DNA of 64,000 nt from Nocardioides ganghwensis (GTDB lineage: Bacteria > Actinomycetota > Actinomycetes > Propionibacteriales > Nocardioidaceae). Location: the NCBI RefSeq assembly GCF_014779655.1, contig NZ_JACXYX010000006.1, positions 124,001-188,000 on the forward strand. The letters are read 5' to 3'. A program made the translations under genes and the position numbers. Below the pieces are notes generated by a model. That model saw only the letters and a list, made by a program, of their open reading frames with translations. It was not told the origin of the DNA and made no database searches. Of this stretch, positions 47,790 through 55,500 are shown piece after piece. Every line of letters begins with the position of its first letter. Positions within the stretch are counted from its first letter, which is position 1.

Positions 47790-48602
47790 GTGGCCTGGGA
47801 CCCCGACTTCGTCTACGACACCTACCCGCGCATGGAGGCCGCCTTCGCCGCGCGCCTCGACGAGAGCCTCGCCCCGCGCGATCCCTCGGTGCTGCTCCAG
47901 GTGGTGCGCGAGCTGGACCTGCGCCCCGACAGCCGGGTCGTCGACGTCGGGTGCGGGGAGGGGGCGTACGCCGCCCGGCTCGCCACGCACTTCGGGTTCC
48001 GGGTGCTCGGCATCGACCCGGTCCAGCGCCACCTCGACCTGGCCCGGACGGCGCGGCGCGACCTCGCCCCGGCCATCGCCGCACGTCTCGCCTTCGAGCG
48101 CGGCACCGCCACGCGCCTGCCGGTGCCCGACTCCTCGCTCGACCTGGTGTGGTGCCGCGAGGCGATGGTCCACGTCGACCACCCCGACGACGCGTACGCC
48201 GAGTTCGCCCGGGTGCTGCGCCGCGGCGGCCACGTCGTGGCCTACCAGGCGGTGGCGACCGACCTGCTCGCCGACGAGGACGCGGACCGCCTCTTCGACG
48301 TGATGGGCGTGGCGCCCTCCTCGGTCGACGCGCGCGTGCTGGACGACGCGATCGCCGCCTCCGGGCTCGAGGTGGTCGACACCCTCGACCTCGCCTCGGA
48401 GTGGGGCGAGTGGTCGCAGGAGCACGAGGGCGCCGGCGGTCGCGCGCTGCTCCGCCTGGCGCGGCTGCTGCGCGAGCCGGGTCGCTACCGCGCCGAGTTC
48501 GGGGACGCGGCGTACGACGTGATGCTGGGCGACTGCCGGTGGCAGGTCCACCTCATGACGGGTGGCCTGCGCGGCCGCGTCGACGTCCTGCGCCGGCCCT
48601 GA
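47790..48602 (+). CDS. Class I SAM-dependent methyltransferase
   Basis: 270 aa. The SAM loop VVDVGCGEGAYAARLA (about 51-66), acidic GIDPVQRHLDLAR, and the later PVPDSSLDLVWCREAMVHVDHPDDAYAEFARVLRRGG are standard for UbiE/Coq5-type methyltransferases. The acceptor is unknown. GTG 47790 has CAGACT 6 nt upstream, the same layout as the phosphatase gene at 48,911. Divergent from the sulfotransferase with 36 nt between them, so the two promoters nearly overlap and the genes may be co-regulated. Confidence 0.85.
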   Translation: MAWDPDFVYDTYPRMEAAFAARLDESLAPRDPSVLLQVVRELDLRPDSRVVDVGCGEGAYAARLATHFGFRVLGIDPVQRHLDLARTARRDLAPAIAARLAFERGTATRLPVPDSSLDLVWCREAMVHVDHPDDAYAEFARVLRRGGHVVAYQAVATDLLADEDADRLFDVMGVAPSSVDARVLDDAIAASGLEVVDTLDLASEWGEWSQEHEGAGGRALLRLARLLREPGRYRAEFGDAAYDVMLGDCRWQVHLMTGGLRGRVDVLRRP

Positions 48603-48672
48603 TATCCCCTCGACCCGGCTTGCTGCGTTTGGCAGGGTGGTCCTCCGACCGTCATCGATCCAGGAGGACCTC

Positions 48673-48858
48673 ATGGCTGATCAGGACCCCAACGCAGACA
48701 TCAAGGCGAAGATGCGGGAGGCCCTCGATCGCAAGAAGGGCCACGACCACCCGGACGACCGGGCCGACTCGCGCGAGAAGGCCCACGGCTCGGAGGTCAA
48801 CGACAAGAACGTCGCCAAGCCGATGCACCGCCGCAAGGCGGGCGGCGGCGGCGTCTGA
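48673..48858 (+). CDS. DUF5302 family small protein
   Basis: 61 aa, highly charged and probably disordered (NADIKAKMREALDRKKGHD, then DDRADSREKAHGSEVND and a basic MHRRKAGGGGV end). The KAKMREALDRKK core and HRRK ending match DUF5302, a short actinobacterial family of unknown function. AGGAGG at 48662-48667 gives one of the best Shine-Dalgarno sequences in the window, which suggests high expression. A strong hairpin follows directly. Confidence 0.82.
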   Translation: MADQDPNADIKAKMREALDRKKGHDHPDDRADSREKAHGSEVNDKNVAKPMHRRKAGGGGV

Positions 48859-48862
48859 GCCG

Positions 48863-48897
48863 CACGTGCCGGCGGACGGCCCGTCCGCCGGCACGTG
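48863..48897 (+). terminator. Perfect 35-nt palindrome after the DUF5302 gene
   Basis: CACGTGCCGGCGGACGG (48863-48879), central C, CCGTCCGCCGGCACGTG (48881-48897). This 17-bp perfect stem starts 5 nt after the stop codon and ends 2 nt before the CAGACT box of the next gene. It is very likely a terminator, though it has no T-run and could also bind protein. Confidence 0.7.
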
Positions 48898-48910
48898 GCA
48901 GACTCCCCGC

Positions 48911-49480
48911 ATGTCCTCCACCTCGGGTCCTGAGCTCTGGGTCGTCCGCCACGGGGAGACCGAGTGGAGTCGCGACGGCAAGCACACCTCGACCACCGAC
49001 CTGCCCCTCACCGACGTCGGCGAGGCCGCGGCGCGCGGGCTCGGCCCGCGCTTGGCCGAGGTGGAGTTCGACCTGGTCCTGACCAGCCCGCGCCGGCGCG
49101 CGCGGCGTACGGCGGAGCTGGCCGGCTTCGCCGAAGCGGAGGTCGACGAGGACCTCGTCGAGTGGGCCTACGGCGACTACGAGGGCGTGACGACCGCCGA
49201 GATCCGCGAGAGCGTCCCGGGCTGGACGGTGTGGACCCACCCCACTCCGGGCGGCGAGAGCGCGGACGAGGTCTCCGCCCGTCTCGACCGCGTCGTCGCC
49301 CGCACCCGCGAGCACGGCCGTGCCCTGGTCTTCGCGCACGGCCACTCGCTGCGCGTCCTCACCGCGCGCTGGCTGGAGCAGTCCGCCGCCGAGGGTCGGT
49401 TCTTCCGGCTCGACACCTCGACCGTCTCGGTGCTCGGCTTCGAGCGCGAGCACCCCGCCCTGCTCCGGTGGAACAGCTGA
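48911..49480 (+). CDS. Histidine phosphatase family protein
   Basis: 189 aa. The RHGET motif (LWVVRHGETEW, His about 13) carries the phosphorylated His; SPRRRARRTAEL and the late FAHGHSLRVLTARW supply the other Arg and His residues. The length and DxxxxEWAYGDYEG segment fit small phosphoglycerate-mutase-like phosphatases with broad substrates. CAGACT lies 6 nt before the ATG and the palindrome ends just upstream of it, so transcription is separated from DUF5302 and probably leaderless. Confidence 0.9.
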   Translation: MSSTSGPELWVVRHGETEWSRDGKHTSTTDLPLTDVGEAAARGLGPRLAEVEFDLVLTSPRRRARRTAELAGFAEAEVDEDLVEWAYGDYEGVTTAEIRESVPGWTVWTHPTPGGESADEVSARLDRVVARTREHGRALVFAHGHSLRVLTARWLEQSAAEGRFFRLDTSTVSVLGFEREHPALLRWNS

Positions 49481-49481
49481 C

Positions 49482-50327
49482 GTGCGCATCGACCTCCACA
49501 CCCACTCCTCGGCCAGCGACGGCACCGACACTCCCGGCGACCTGGTGCGCGAGGCCGCCGCGGCCGGGCTCGACGTGGTGGCGCTGACCGACCACGACGC
49601 GATGTCGGGCTGGGCCGAGGCGCAGCAGGCCGCGGACGAGGTCGGGATCACGCTCGTGCCGGGGCTCGAGATCAGCACGCGGTTCCGCCACCGGGGCGTG
49701 CACCTGCTCGGCTACCTGCCCGACCCGACCCACCCGTCGCTGGTCGACGAGCTCGACCGCATCCTCGAGGGACGCACCGCCCGGACTCCGGCGATCGTCG
49801 CGGCCCTGCGCGAGCACGGCATCGACATCAGCGAGGAGGACGTACGCCGGGAGTCGGGCGGGTCGGTCGCCGCCGGGCGCCCCCACGTGGCGGACGCCCT
49901 CGTGCGCAGCGGTGTCGTCGCCGACCGGACGGAGGCCTTCGCGACCCTGCTGAGCCCGGGGCAGGCGGGCTACGTCAACCGCTACGCGTCCGCGCTCGAG
50001 GACATGATCCCGCTCGTGGCCGCCGCCGGCGGCGTCACCGTCGTAGCCCATCCGTGGGGTCGCGGCAGCCGGTCGGTCCTCGACGCCGAGGCCCTCGCCG
50101 GACTCAAGGACCTCGGACTCGCCGGGATCGAGGTGGACCACCAGGACCACGCGCCCGCCGCCCGCGCCGAGCTGCGCGCGATCGCCCGCGAGCTCGACCT
50201 CGTCGTCACCGGCAGCAGCGACCACCACGGCCTCGGCAAGGTCGACCACGACCTCGGGGTGAACACGACCGAGCCCGAGCAGTACGAGCGCCTGATGTCG
50301 CTGGCGTCACGTCGTCTCGACGGTTGA
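49482..50327 (+). CDS. PHP domain metal-dependent phosphoesterase
   Basis: 281 aa. PHP motifs in order: RIDLHTHSSASDGTDTP, VALTDHDAMSG, PGLEIST, HLLGYL, AHPWGRG and the final GSSDHHG. All His and Asp ligands of the trinuclear site are present. Relatives hydrolyse 3',5'-nucleoside bisphosphate or short RNAs (YciV/RNase AM) or histidinol phosphate; the YciV-type order is closest. GTG start one base after the phosphatase stop, so the two form an operon. Confidence 0.9.
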   Translation: MRIDLHTHSSASDGTDTPGDLVREAAAAGLDVVALTDHDAMSGWAEAQQAADEVGITLVPGLEISTRFRHRGVHLLGYLPDPTHPSLVDELDRILEGRTARTPAIVAALREHGIDISEEDVRRESGGSVAAGRPHVADALVRSGVVADRTEAFATLLSPGQAGYVNRYASALEDMIPLVAAAGGVTVVAHPWGRGSRSVLDAEALAGLKDLGLAGIEVDHQDHAPAARAELRAIARELDLVVTGSSDHHGLGKVDHDLGVNTTEPEQYERLMSLASRRLDG

Positions 50328-50380
50328 GGTGCGAGCGGGGTCCGTCGGTGGTTGAGGTGCGAGCGCAGCAAGCCTCGAAA
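50311..50380. repeat. Two reversed copies of dispersed repeat type B
   Basis: CTCGACGGTTGAGGTGCGAG starts at 50318 and a fuller copy, GTCGGTGGTTGAGGTGCGAG onward to CCTCGAAACCG, spans about 50344-50380. They are the reverse complement of the 1062-1125 element. They cover the end of the PHP gene and the beginning of the P-loop kinase gene. Confidence 0.65.
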
Positions 50381-50905
50381 CCGCTCCCGGACCGCGTCCT
50401 CGTCTATGGGGTGACCGGCAGCGGCAAGAGCACGGCGGCCCTCGCGATCGGCGCCCGTACGGGCCACCCCGTCACCCTCGTCGACGAGCTCACGTGGCTC
50501 CCGGGCTGGGTGTCCGTCGACCCTGCGGTCCAGCGGGAGCTGATCGGCGAGGTCGTCGCGGGGGAGCGGTGGCTGCTCGACTCCTCGTACGGCGCCTGGC
50601 TGGACTTCGTGCTCCCGCGCACGCAGCTGGTCGTCGGCCTCGACTACCCGCGCTGGCTGTCGCTGTCCCGGCTGGTGCGGCGGACGGTGTCGGGGGCGGT
50701 CACGAAGGAGCCACGGTGCAACGGCAACGTCGAGACCTGGCGGGCGATGCTCAGCAGGCGGTCGATCATCCGCTGGCACTTCCGGTCCTTCGCCCGCAAG
50801 CGGGCCCGGATGCGCGCCTGGGCCGCATCGCCCGACGGGCCGGAGGTGCTGCTGTTCCGGCGGCCGCGGGAGCTGGAGGCGTGGATCGCGGCGCTCGGGG
50901 GATAG
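50357..50905 (+). CDS. P-loop kinase-like protein (adenylate kinase/topology modulation type)
   Basis: 182 aa from GTG 50357 (GTG 50348 also possible). Walker A GVTGSGKST (about 18-26), then DELTWLPGWV and later GLDYPRWLSLSRLVRRT and the basic RSFARKRARMRAW region, typical of FlaR/AdK-related small kinases whose substrate is unknown. No other start exists before the Walker A motif except inside the dispersed repeat, so the first dozen residues (VRAQQASKPLP...) are encoded by repeat DNA. No Shine-Dalgarno. Confidence 0.75.
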   Translation: MRAQQASKPLPDRVLVYGVTGSGKSTAALAIGARTGHPVTLVDELTWLPGWVSVDPAVQRELIGEVVAGERWLLDSSYGAWLDFVLPRTQLVVGLDYPRWLSLSRLVRRTVSGAVTKEPRCNGNVETWRAMLSRRSIIRWHFRSFARKRARMRAWAASPDGPEVLLFRRPRELEAWIAALGG

Positions 50906-51033
50906 GACTGGCTTCTCCCTGGCCGAGGCGTCCCTGGCGCCCGGGGATCTGCTCGTAGACCTGTTCGGAAATGCTCCTCCACGGTCCTGTTCTCGCAGGT
51001 CGGAGTGTCGGTGGTCTCTGGGAGACTGGACCC

Positions 51034-52545
51034 ATGTCCACCACCGCTCCGGCACCCGCGACCAGCACCCGGCTCTCGAGCCGTGTGGTGCTGGATCGTG
51101 CGGTGGCGGCGATGCGTGCGAAGCGTCGTGTCGAGGTCGAGGTCCTGGAGTCGGCGCTGGCGTGGGCGCACGCGCACGTCGTGACCGACGAGGAGGTCGC
51201 GGCGGGGTGGCGCTCGGAGACGATCCACACGCCCGGGACTGCGGCGGCGTTGTTCGGGGAGCGTCCGCTCCCGATCGCCGGGGACGGGACCCCGTTGGTC
51301 GCGGAGTTCGCGGTCATCGAGCTGGCCGCGGTGCTCGAGCAGTCCCACGAGGCCACCCTCGCCTTGTTGGGTGACGTGCTCGACCTGGCCCACCGCCTGC
51401 CACGCCTGTGGACACTTGTCCGCTCGCTCGACGTTCCGGTGCGGCTGGCCCGGGAGGCGGCCCGGGTGTCACGCGACCTCGACCTGGTCGCGGCCGGACA
51501 CGCGGACCGCCTGCTGGCCTGGCAGCCGCGTCGGCTCAACCCGCACCGCGTCGGGGTGCTGGTCCACGAGGCCCGGTTGTACGCCGACCCGGACCGCGCG
51601 ATCGCCGACCACGACGAGGCCCTCGCCGCCCGCCGGGTGGAGGTGCACCACGAGCAGGGTGCGCCCGGGGTGAGCGAGGTGTTCATGAGTCTCGACACCG
51701 CCGATGCGATCGCGTTCGACAACACCGTGTCGACGATGGCCACCACGATGAAGGCGCTGGGTCACCACGGCGACCTCGGCGTACGACGGGCTCATGCGGT
51801 CGGGCTGCTGGCCGACCCCCAGCAGGCGCTCGATCTTCTCGCTGCCGCGGATGTCGCGGACCCCGACCGTGACGTCGACCCCGACCGTGACGAGAGCGTG
51901 TGCGTAGCCGAGGAGGCCACCTACGCCGCCGCGGACCCGTTCCGCCGCCCCACCACCCACCCGCGAAACGGCCAGACAGGCCAGACAGGCCGGACAGGCG
52001 GGTCGGGTGAGGTGCGGCTGGTCCTGCACGTGACTGACCGCGACCTCATCGCTCACGACCAATCGGTTGACTCGCACGGCATCGATCCGCGCGGTGTCGC
52101 GCGCAGCGACGAGCTCGGGCCGATGCTGCTGGGCCGGCTCCAGGCGTGGCTGCTCACCGCAGGCAAGGTGGTCATCCAGCCCGTCCTCGACGCAGACCGG
52201 ATGCCTGCGGTGGACGCGCACGACCCGCCCGCGCGGATGGCCGCGGCGGTCCGGCTGAGGGATGAGACGTGCGTGTTCCCCGGCTGCACCCGCCCCTCCG
52301 ACCGGGCCGACCTCGACCACATCATCGAGTACGTCCCGATCGCCGAGGGCGGGCCACCCGGCCAGACCCACCCGAACAACCTCGCGCCCTTGTGTCGGCG
52401 GCACCACCGGGCCAAGACCTTCGGCGCCTTCACCTACCACCGACGACCCGACGGCGCGTACGAGTGGACCCTCCCCTCAGGGCGACGGATCACCACCGAC
52501 CCACCACGCCCACGACCCCGACCAGAACCGGGGTACAGACCCTGA
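51034..52545 (+). CDS. DUF222/HNH endonuclease domain protein
   Basis: 503 aa. DUF222 region about 20-290 (PIAGDGTPLVAEFAVIEL, HRLPRLWTLVRS), a Pro/Thr/Gly linker with short tandem repeats, then an HNH nuclease motif (about 410-470: CVFPGCTRPSDRADLDHIIEY, NNLAPLCRRHHRAKT) with two CxxC-like zinc ligands and catalytic His. The family is multicopy in actinobacteria and has been linked to REP13E12 elements; the target is unknown. AGACT sits 6-7 nt before the ATG. This is the full-length counterpart of the partial gene at 1-933. Confidence 0.9.
   Translation: MSTTAPAPATSTRLSSRVVLDRAVAAMRAKRRVEVEVLESALAWAHAHVVTDEEVAAGWRSETIHTPGTAAALFGERPLPIAGDGTPLVAEFAVIELAAVLEQSHEATLALLGDVLDLAHRLPRLWTLVRSLDVPVRLAREAARVSRDLDLVAAGHADRLLAWQPRRLNPHRVGVLVHEARLYADPDRAIADHDEALAARRVEVHHEQGAPGVSEVFMSLDTADAIAFDNTVSTMATTMKALGHHGDLGVRRAHAVGLLADPQQALDLLAAADVADPDRDVDPDRDESVCVAEEATYAAADPFRRPTTHPRNGQTGQTGRTGGSGEVRLVLHVTDRDLIAHDQSVDSHGIDPRGVARSDELGPMLLGRLQAWLLTAGKVVIQPVLDADRMPAVDAHDPPARMAAAVRLRDETCVFPGCTRPSDRADLDHIIEYVPIAEGGPPGQTHPNNLAPLCRRHHRAKTFGAFTYHRRPDGAYEWTLPSGRRITTDPPRPRPRPEPGYRP
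51859..51894 (+). repeat. 18-bp tandem duplication in the DUF222/HNH gene
   Basis: Two adjacent copies of GACCCCGACCGTGACGTC (the second ends GAG) encode DPDRDV-DPDRDE in the linker before the HNH domain. Confidence 0.75.
51971..51997 (+). repeat. 9-bp tandem repeat in the DUF222/HNH linker
   Basis: Three units GCCAGACAG, GCCAGACAG, GCCGGACAG encode a GQTGQTGRTG stretch between the DUF222 and HNH parts, a likely site of length variation by slippage without loss of frame. Confidence 0.75.
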
Positions 52546-52644
52546 CCGCCCCGCCAGCCCGACACCACCGGTGATCGGGCCAGCGGCGCGTCGCCACAGC
52601 GGGTCGAGGGCCGCGCCTCCGCTGCCCGCGACATACTGCCGGGC

Positions 52645-53334
52645 GTGACGGACGAGCCCGCTGACCCGTGGACCTACGTGGTGACGGACGTCGAGCTGGA
52701 CGGACCGTGGCCAGGCATCAACTCGATGCGGTCCTTCGCCTCGGTGGCGATATCGGCCGACGGCACGGAGCACGGGCGCTTCGAGGCGGTGCTTGAACCG
52801 CTGCCCGGCACGGCACCGGATGCCAGGACCCTGGCGTGGTTCGCGGACCACCCGGAGGCGTGGCGCGCAGCGACCACGTCGCCCGAGCCCGTGGTGGCCG
52901 TGATGGAGCGGTACGTCGCGTGGCTGCGTGACCTGCCGTCGCCGCGGATGTTCGCGGCTTTCCCGCTCGCGCTGGACGGGATCTGGATCGACTACTACCT
53001 TCGCCGCTTCACGGCGTACGGCATCCGGCAGGGCCACCACGAGGAGGACCGGGTGTTCATCGGTCCGGGCCTGTGCATCCGCAGCTATGCCGCGGCGGTC
53101 ACGGGGGAGTCGGCTGGGACCGTCGACGTCGACACGCTCCCCGCACAGTGGTTCGGCCACGTGGAGCACACGCACCGGGCCATCGACGACACGGTGGGGT
53201 ACGCGAACCTGCTCGTCGAGCTGTTCCGCAGGGCGGCGACCAGCCAGCACCGCTGCACGGAACACACGCCCCTCAGACCGGACGGCTCATCCGAAGCGAG
53301 TGCGCGCCGGTGGGTCGACCGTCGGTCGTCGTGA
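52645..53334 (+). CDS. DnaQ-like 3'-5' exonuclease-related protein
   Basis: 229 aa. The DxE of a DEDDh nuclease is visible (TDVELDGPWPG), a middle Asp region (FAAFPLALDGIWIDYYL) and the C-terminal HRAIDDTVGYANLL that supplies His and Asp. A DNA or RNA trimming enzyme is likely; the exact substrate is unknown. GTG 52645 lies 7 nt after CATACT. The last 20 codons overlap, tail to tail, the convergent GNAT gene by 62 bp. Confidence 0.72.
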   Translation: MTDEPADPWTYVVTDVELDGPWPGINSMRSFASVAISADGTEHGRFEAVLEPLPGTAPDARTLAWFADHPEAWRAATTSPEPVVAVMERYVAWLRDLPSPRMFAAFPLALDGIWIDYYLRRFTAYGIRQGHHEEDRVFIGPGLCIRSYAAAVTGESAGTVDVDTLPAQWFGHVEHTHRAIDDTVGYANLLVELFRRAATSQHRCTEHTPLRPDGSSEASARRWVDRRSS

Positions 53335-53824
53335 ACGGCACCCGGTCGCGCACGACGAAGCCGCGGGCGAGGTAGAACGGGATGCCCATCCGGTTGCCGT
53401 CTGTCACCGACACCCACTGCTCCGAGGCGTCCACCGACCGCTGCTGGGCGGTGACGAAGTCCAGCAGGGCAGTGCCGACACCCCGGCCGCGGAGCGCCGG
53501 ATCGAGGTAGAGCACGTACACCTGGCCGAGCCCGTGCGGGGCGACGCCTCCGCCCGCTGCGCCGAGGACCCGGCCCGCAGCAGTGACTGCGACGACGTAC
53601 CCCTGCCAGCGCGGGTCCTCGCCGGCCGACAGGACCTCCCGGAGCACACGGTCGGGGGCGTAGTAAGCCGCCGCCTGCTGCTCGATCGTCGCCGGCGGCA
53701 GCAGCCCGCGCGACGACTCGGCGAAGCCCTCGCTGCAGACCTCGCAGATGCCTGCCACCTCGGCCACGCCCGCGAGGCGGACGTCGTACGCCGGGAGCGG
53801 GGGAGCGGTCGTCACTGACCGCAT
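53273..53824 (-). CDS. GNAT-family N-acetyltransferase
   Basis: 183 aa. GNAT core: VYVLYLDPALRGRGVGTALLDFVTAQQ (about 108-134; the RGRGVGTA loop binds acetyl-CoA pyrophosphate), then NRMGIPFYLARGFVVRD. Acetyl acceptor unknown. ATG 53824 lies 2 nt after the SDR stop, so the genes are co-transcribed; GTG 53815 is an alternative start. Its 3' end overlaps the convergent exonuclease-like gene. Confidence 0.88.
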   Translation of the reverse strand: MRSVTTAPPLPAYDVRLAGVAEVAGICEVCSEGFAESSRGLLPPATIEQQAAAYYAPDRVLREVLSAGEDPRWQGYVVAVTAAGRVLGAAGGGVAPHGLGQVYVLYLDPALRGRGVGTALLDFVTAQQRSVDASEQWVSVTDGNRMGIPFYLARGFVVRDRVPFTTTDGRPTGAHSLRMSRPV

Positions 53825-53826
53825 CC

Positions 53827-54579
53827 TCAGCGGCGACCCATCGACTGGGTCAGCCGCAGCACCCGGTTGGGGATCGCGGTGGTCAGCACGCGGATGGCCT
53901 TGTACTGCATGCCGGGGATGGAGTAGGCGCGGCCCTTCGCGAAGTCCTCGAGGGACGTGCGCACGAGGAAGTCGACGTCGAGCCACATGAAGCCGTCGCC
54001 GCGCTTGACCTGCATCCGCTCGTGGAACTCGGTCTTGGTGAAGCCCGGGCAGAGTGCCATCACCTGCACGCCGCGCGACCTGTACTCCATGTGGGCCCAC
54101 TCGCTGAAGCTGTTGACCCACGCCTTGGCGGCGGAGTAGGTGCCGCGGGGGAGGAAGGCGGCGACGCTGGAGACGTTGATGATGCCGCCGTGACCGCGCT
54201 CGGCCATCGGGCCGAGGGCGGCGTGGCTCAGCCGCAGCACCGCGGTGACCAGGACCTCGAGCATCGCGGTCTCGTCATCGGCGGAGTTGTCGAGGAAGCG
54301 CTGCTTGAGCCCGAAGCCGGCGTTGTTGACCAGCAGGTCCACCGGCCGCTCCCGGTCGGCCAGGCGCGCCTCGACGGTCGCGAGCTGGTCGCGGTCGGCC
54401 AGGTCGGCGACCAGCACCTCGACCTCGACCTGGTGGGCGCGCCGCAGCTCCTCGGCGACCTGCTCGAGGCGGGCGGCGTCGCGGGCGACGAGGACGAGGT
54501 CGTCGCCGCGGGCGGCGAGCTGGACGGCGTACTCGTGGCCGATGCCGGCGGTCGCGCCGGTGATCAGTGCAGTGCTCAT
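53827..54579 (-). CDS. Short-chain dehydrogenase/reductase
   Basis: 250 aa classical SDR. NAD(P)-binding TGATAGIGHEYA (about 7-18), NNAGFG (about 89), catalytic Ser in INVSSVAAFLP, and YSAAKAW carrying Tyr and Lys. The C-terminal part lies close to the membrane-associated DltE/YqjQ-type SDRs. The substrate is unknown. Divergent from the parA-like gene with a 60-nt gap; co-transcribed with the GNAT gene. Confidence 0.9.
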   Translation of the reverse strand: MSTALITGATAGIGHEYAVQLAARGDDLVLVARDAARLEQVAEELRRAHQVEVEVLVADLADRDQLATVEARLADRERPVDLLVNNAGFGLKQRFLDNSADDETAMLEVLVTAVLRLSHAALGPMAERGHGGIINVSSVAAFLPRGTYSAAKAWVNSFSEWAHMEYRSRGVQVMALCPGFTKTEFHERMQVKRGDGFMWLDVDFLVRTSLEDFAKGRAYSIPGMQYKAIRVLTTAIPNRVLRLTQSMGRR

Positions 54580-54639
54580 GTCACCAGCATTTCAGGACAC
54601 CCGCGGTGGTTGCGACCCCGTCCTGCACAATGGGGCCCA

Positions 54640-55494
54640 ATGAGCACCAAGAGCCGGGGAGCGGCCCCCGTCACGCTGGCCGTCGCCAATCAGAAGGGCG
54701 GGGTCGCCAAGACCACGTCCGTCGCCTCGATCGGTGCCGCGCTGGCCGAGCTCGGGCACCGCGTCCTGCTGGTCGACCTCGACCCCCAGGCCTGCCTGAC
54801 GTTCTCGCTCGGCATCGACCCCGAGGACCTCGAGATCTCCGTGCACCACGTCCTCACCAAGGGCATCGACGCAGCGGAGGTCATCATCGAGACCGAGGAC
54901 GGCGTCGACGTGCTGCCGGCCACGATCGAGCTGGCCCGCGCCGAGGCCGACCTGCTGACCCGCACCGGCCGCGAGCACGTCATCAAGGGCGCGCTCGAGC
55001 AGCTCGCCGAGGACCTCGGTGACACCGAGGAGGGGCCGTACGACTGGGTGCTCCTCGACTGCCCGCCGTCGTTGGGCGTGCTGACGGTCGCCGCGCTGAC
55101 CGCCGCGGACGGCGTGCTGGTTCCCCTGCAGTGCGAGACGCTGTCGCACCGCGGCGTCGGCCAGCTGCTCGACACCGTCCACGACGTACGCCGCTTCACC
55201 AACCGCGGCCTCGAGGTGTGGGGCGTGCTGCCGACGCTCTACGACGGCCGCACCAACCACGCCCGCACGGTGCTGGAGACGATCAGCGAGACCTACGACC
55301 TCGAGGTCGTCGAGCCCCCGATCCCCAAGACCATCAAGTTCGCCGAGGCCCCGGCCGCCGGACGCTCGATCCTCGCGACCAGCCGCAGCAGCAAGGGCGC
55401 CACGGCCTACCGCGAGGTCGCCCAGAACCTCGTCGAGCGGGCCTCCCGCCCCAAGAAGAAGGTGGCGAAGAAGCCCGCTCGCGCGCGGAGGTGA
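54640..55494 (+). CDS. ParA/Soj-family ATPase (Rv3213c type)
   Basis: 284 aa. Deviant Walker A ANQKGGVAKTTS (about 17-28), DLDPQACLT, and VLLDCPPSLGVL. It lacks an adjacent ParB and ends in a Lys/Arg-rich tail (RPKKKVAKKPARARR). In mycobacteria the same gene sits beside rhlE and moeB-type genes, away from oriC, so it is probably not the main chromosome-partition ParA. A GCACAAT box lies 8 nt before the ATG. Confidence 0.88.
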   Translation: MSTKSRGAAPVTLAVANQKGGVAKTTSVASIGAALAELGHRVLLVDLDPQACLTFSLGIDPEDLEISVHHVLTKGIDAAEVIIETEDGVDVLPATIELARAEADLLTRTGREHVIKGALEQLAEDLGDTEEGPYDWVLLDCPPSLGVLTVAALTAADGVLVPLQCETLSHRGVGQLLDTVHDVRRFTNRGLEVWGVLPTLYDGRTNHARTVLETISETYDLEVVEPPIPKTIKFAEAPAAGRSILATSRSSKGATAYREVAQNLVERASRPKKKVAKKPARARR

Positions 55495-55500
55495 CGAAGG

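Noticed and set aside
50997..51034. GTCTC-TGG-GAGAC and GGTGGT/ACCACC symmetry before the DUF222/HNH gene
   Set aside because: Short 5-6 bp matches are expected by chance in GC-rich DNA; weaker than the five inverted repeats reported.
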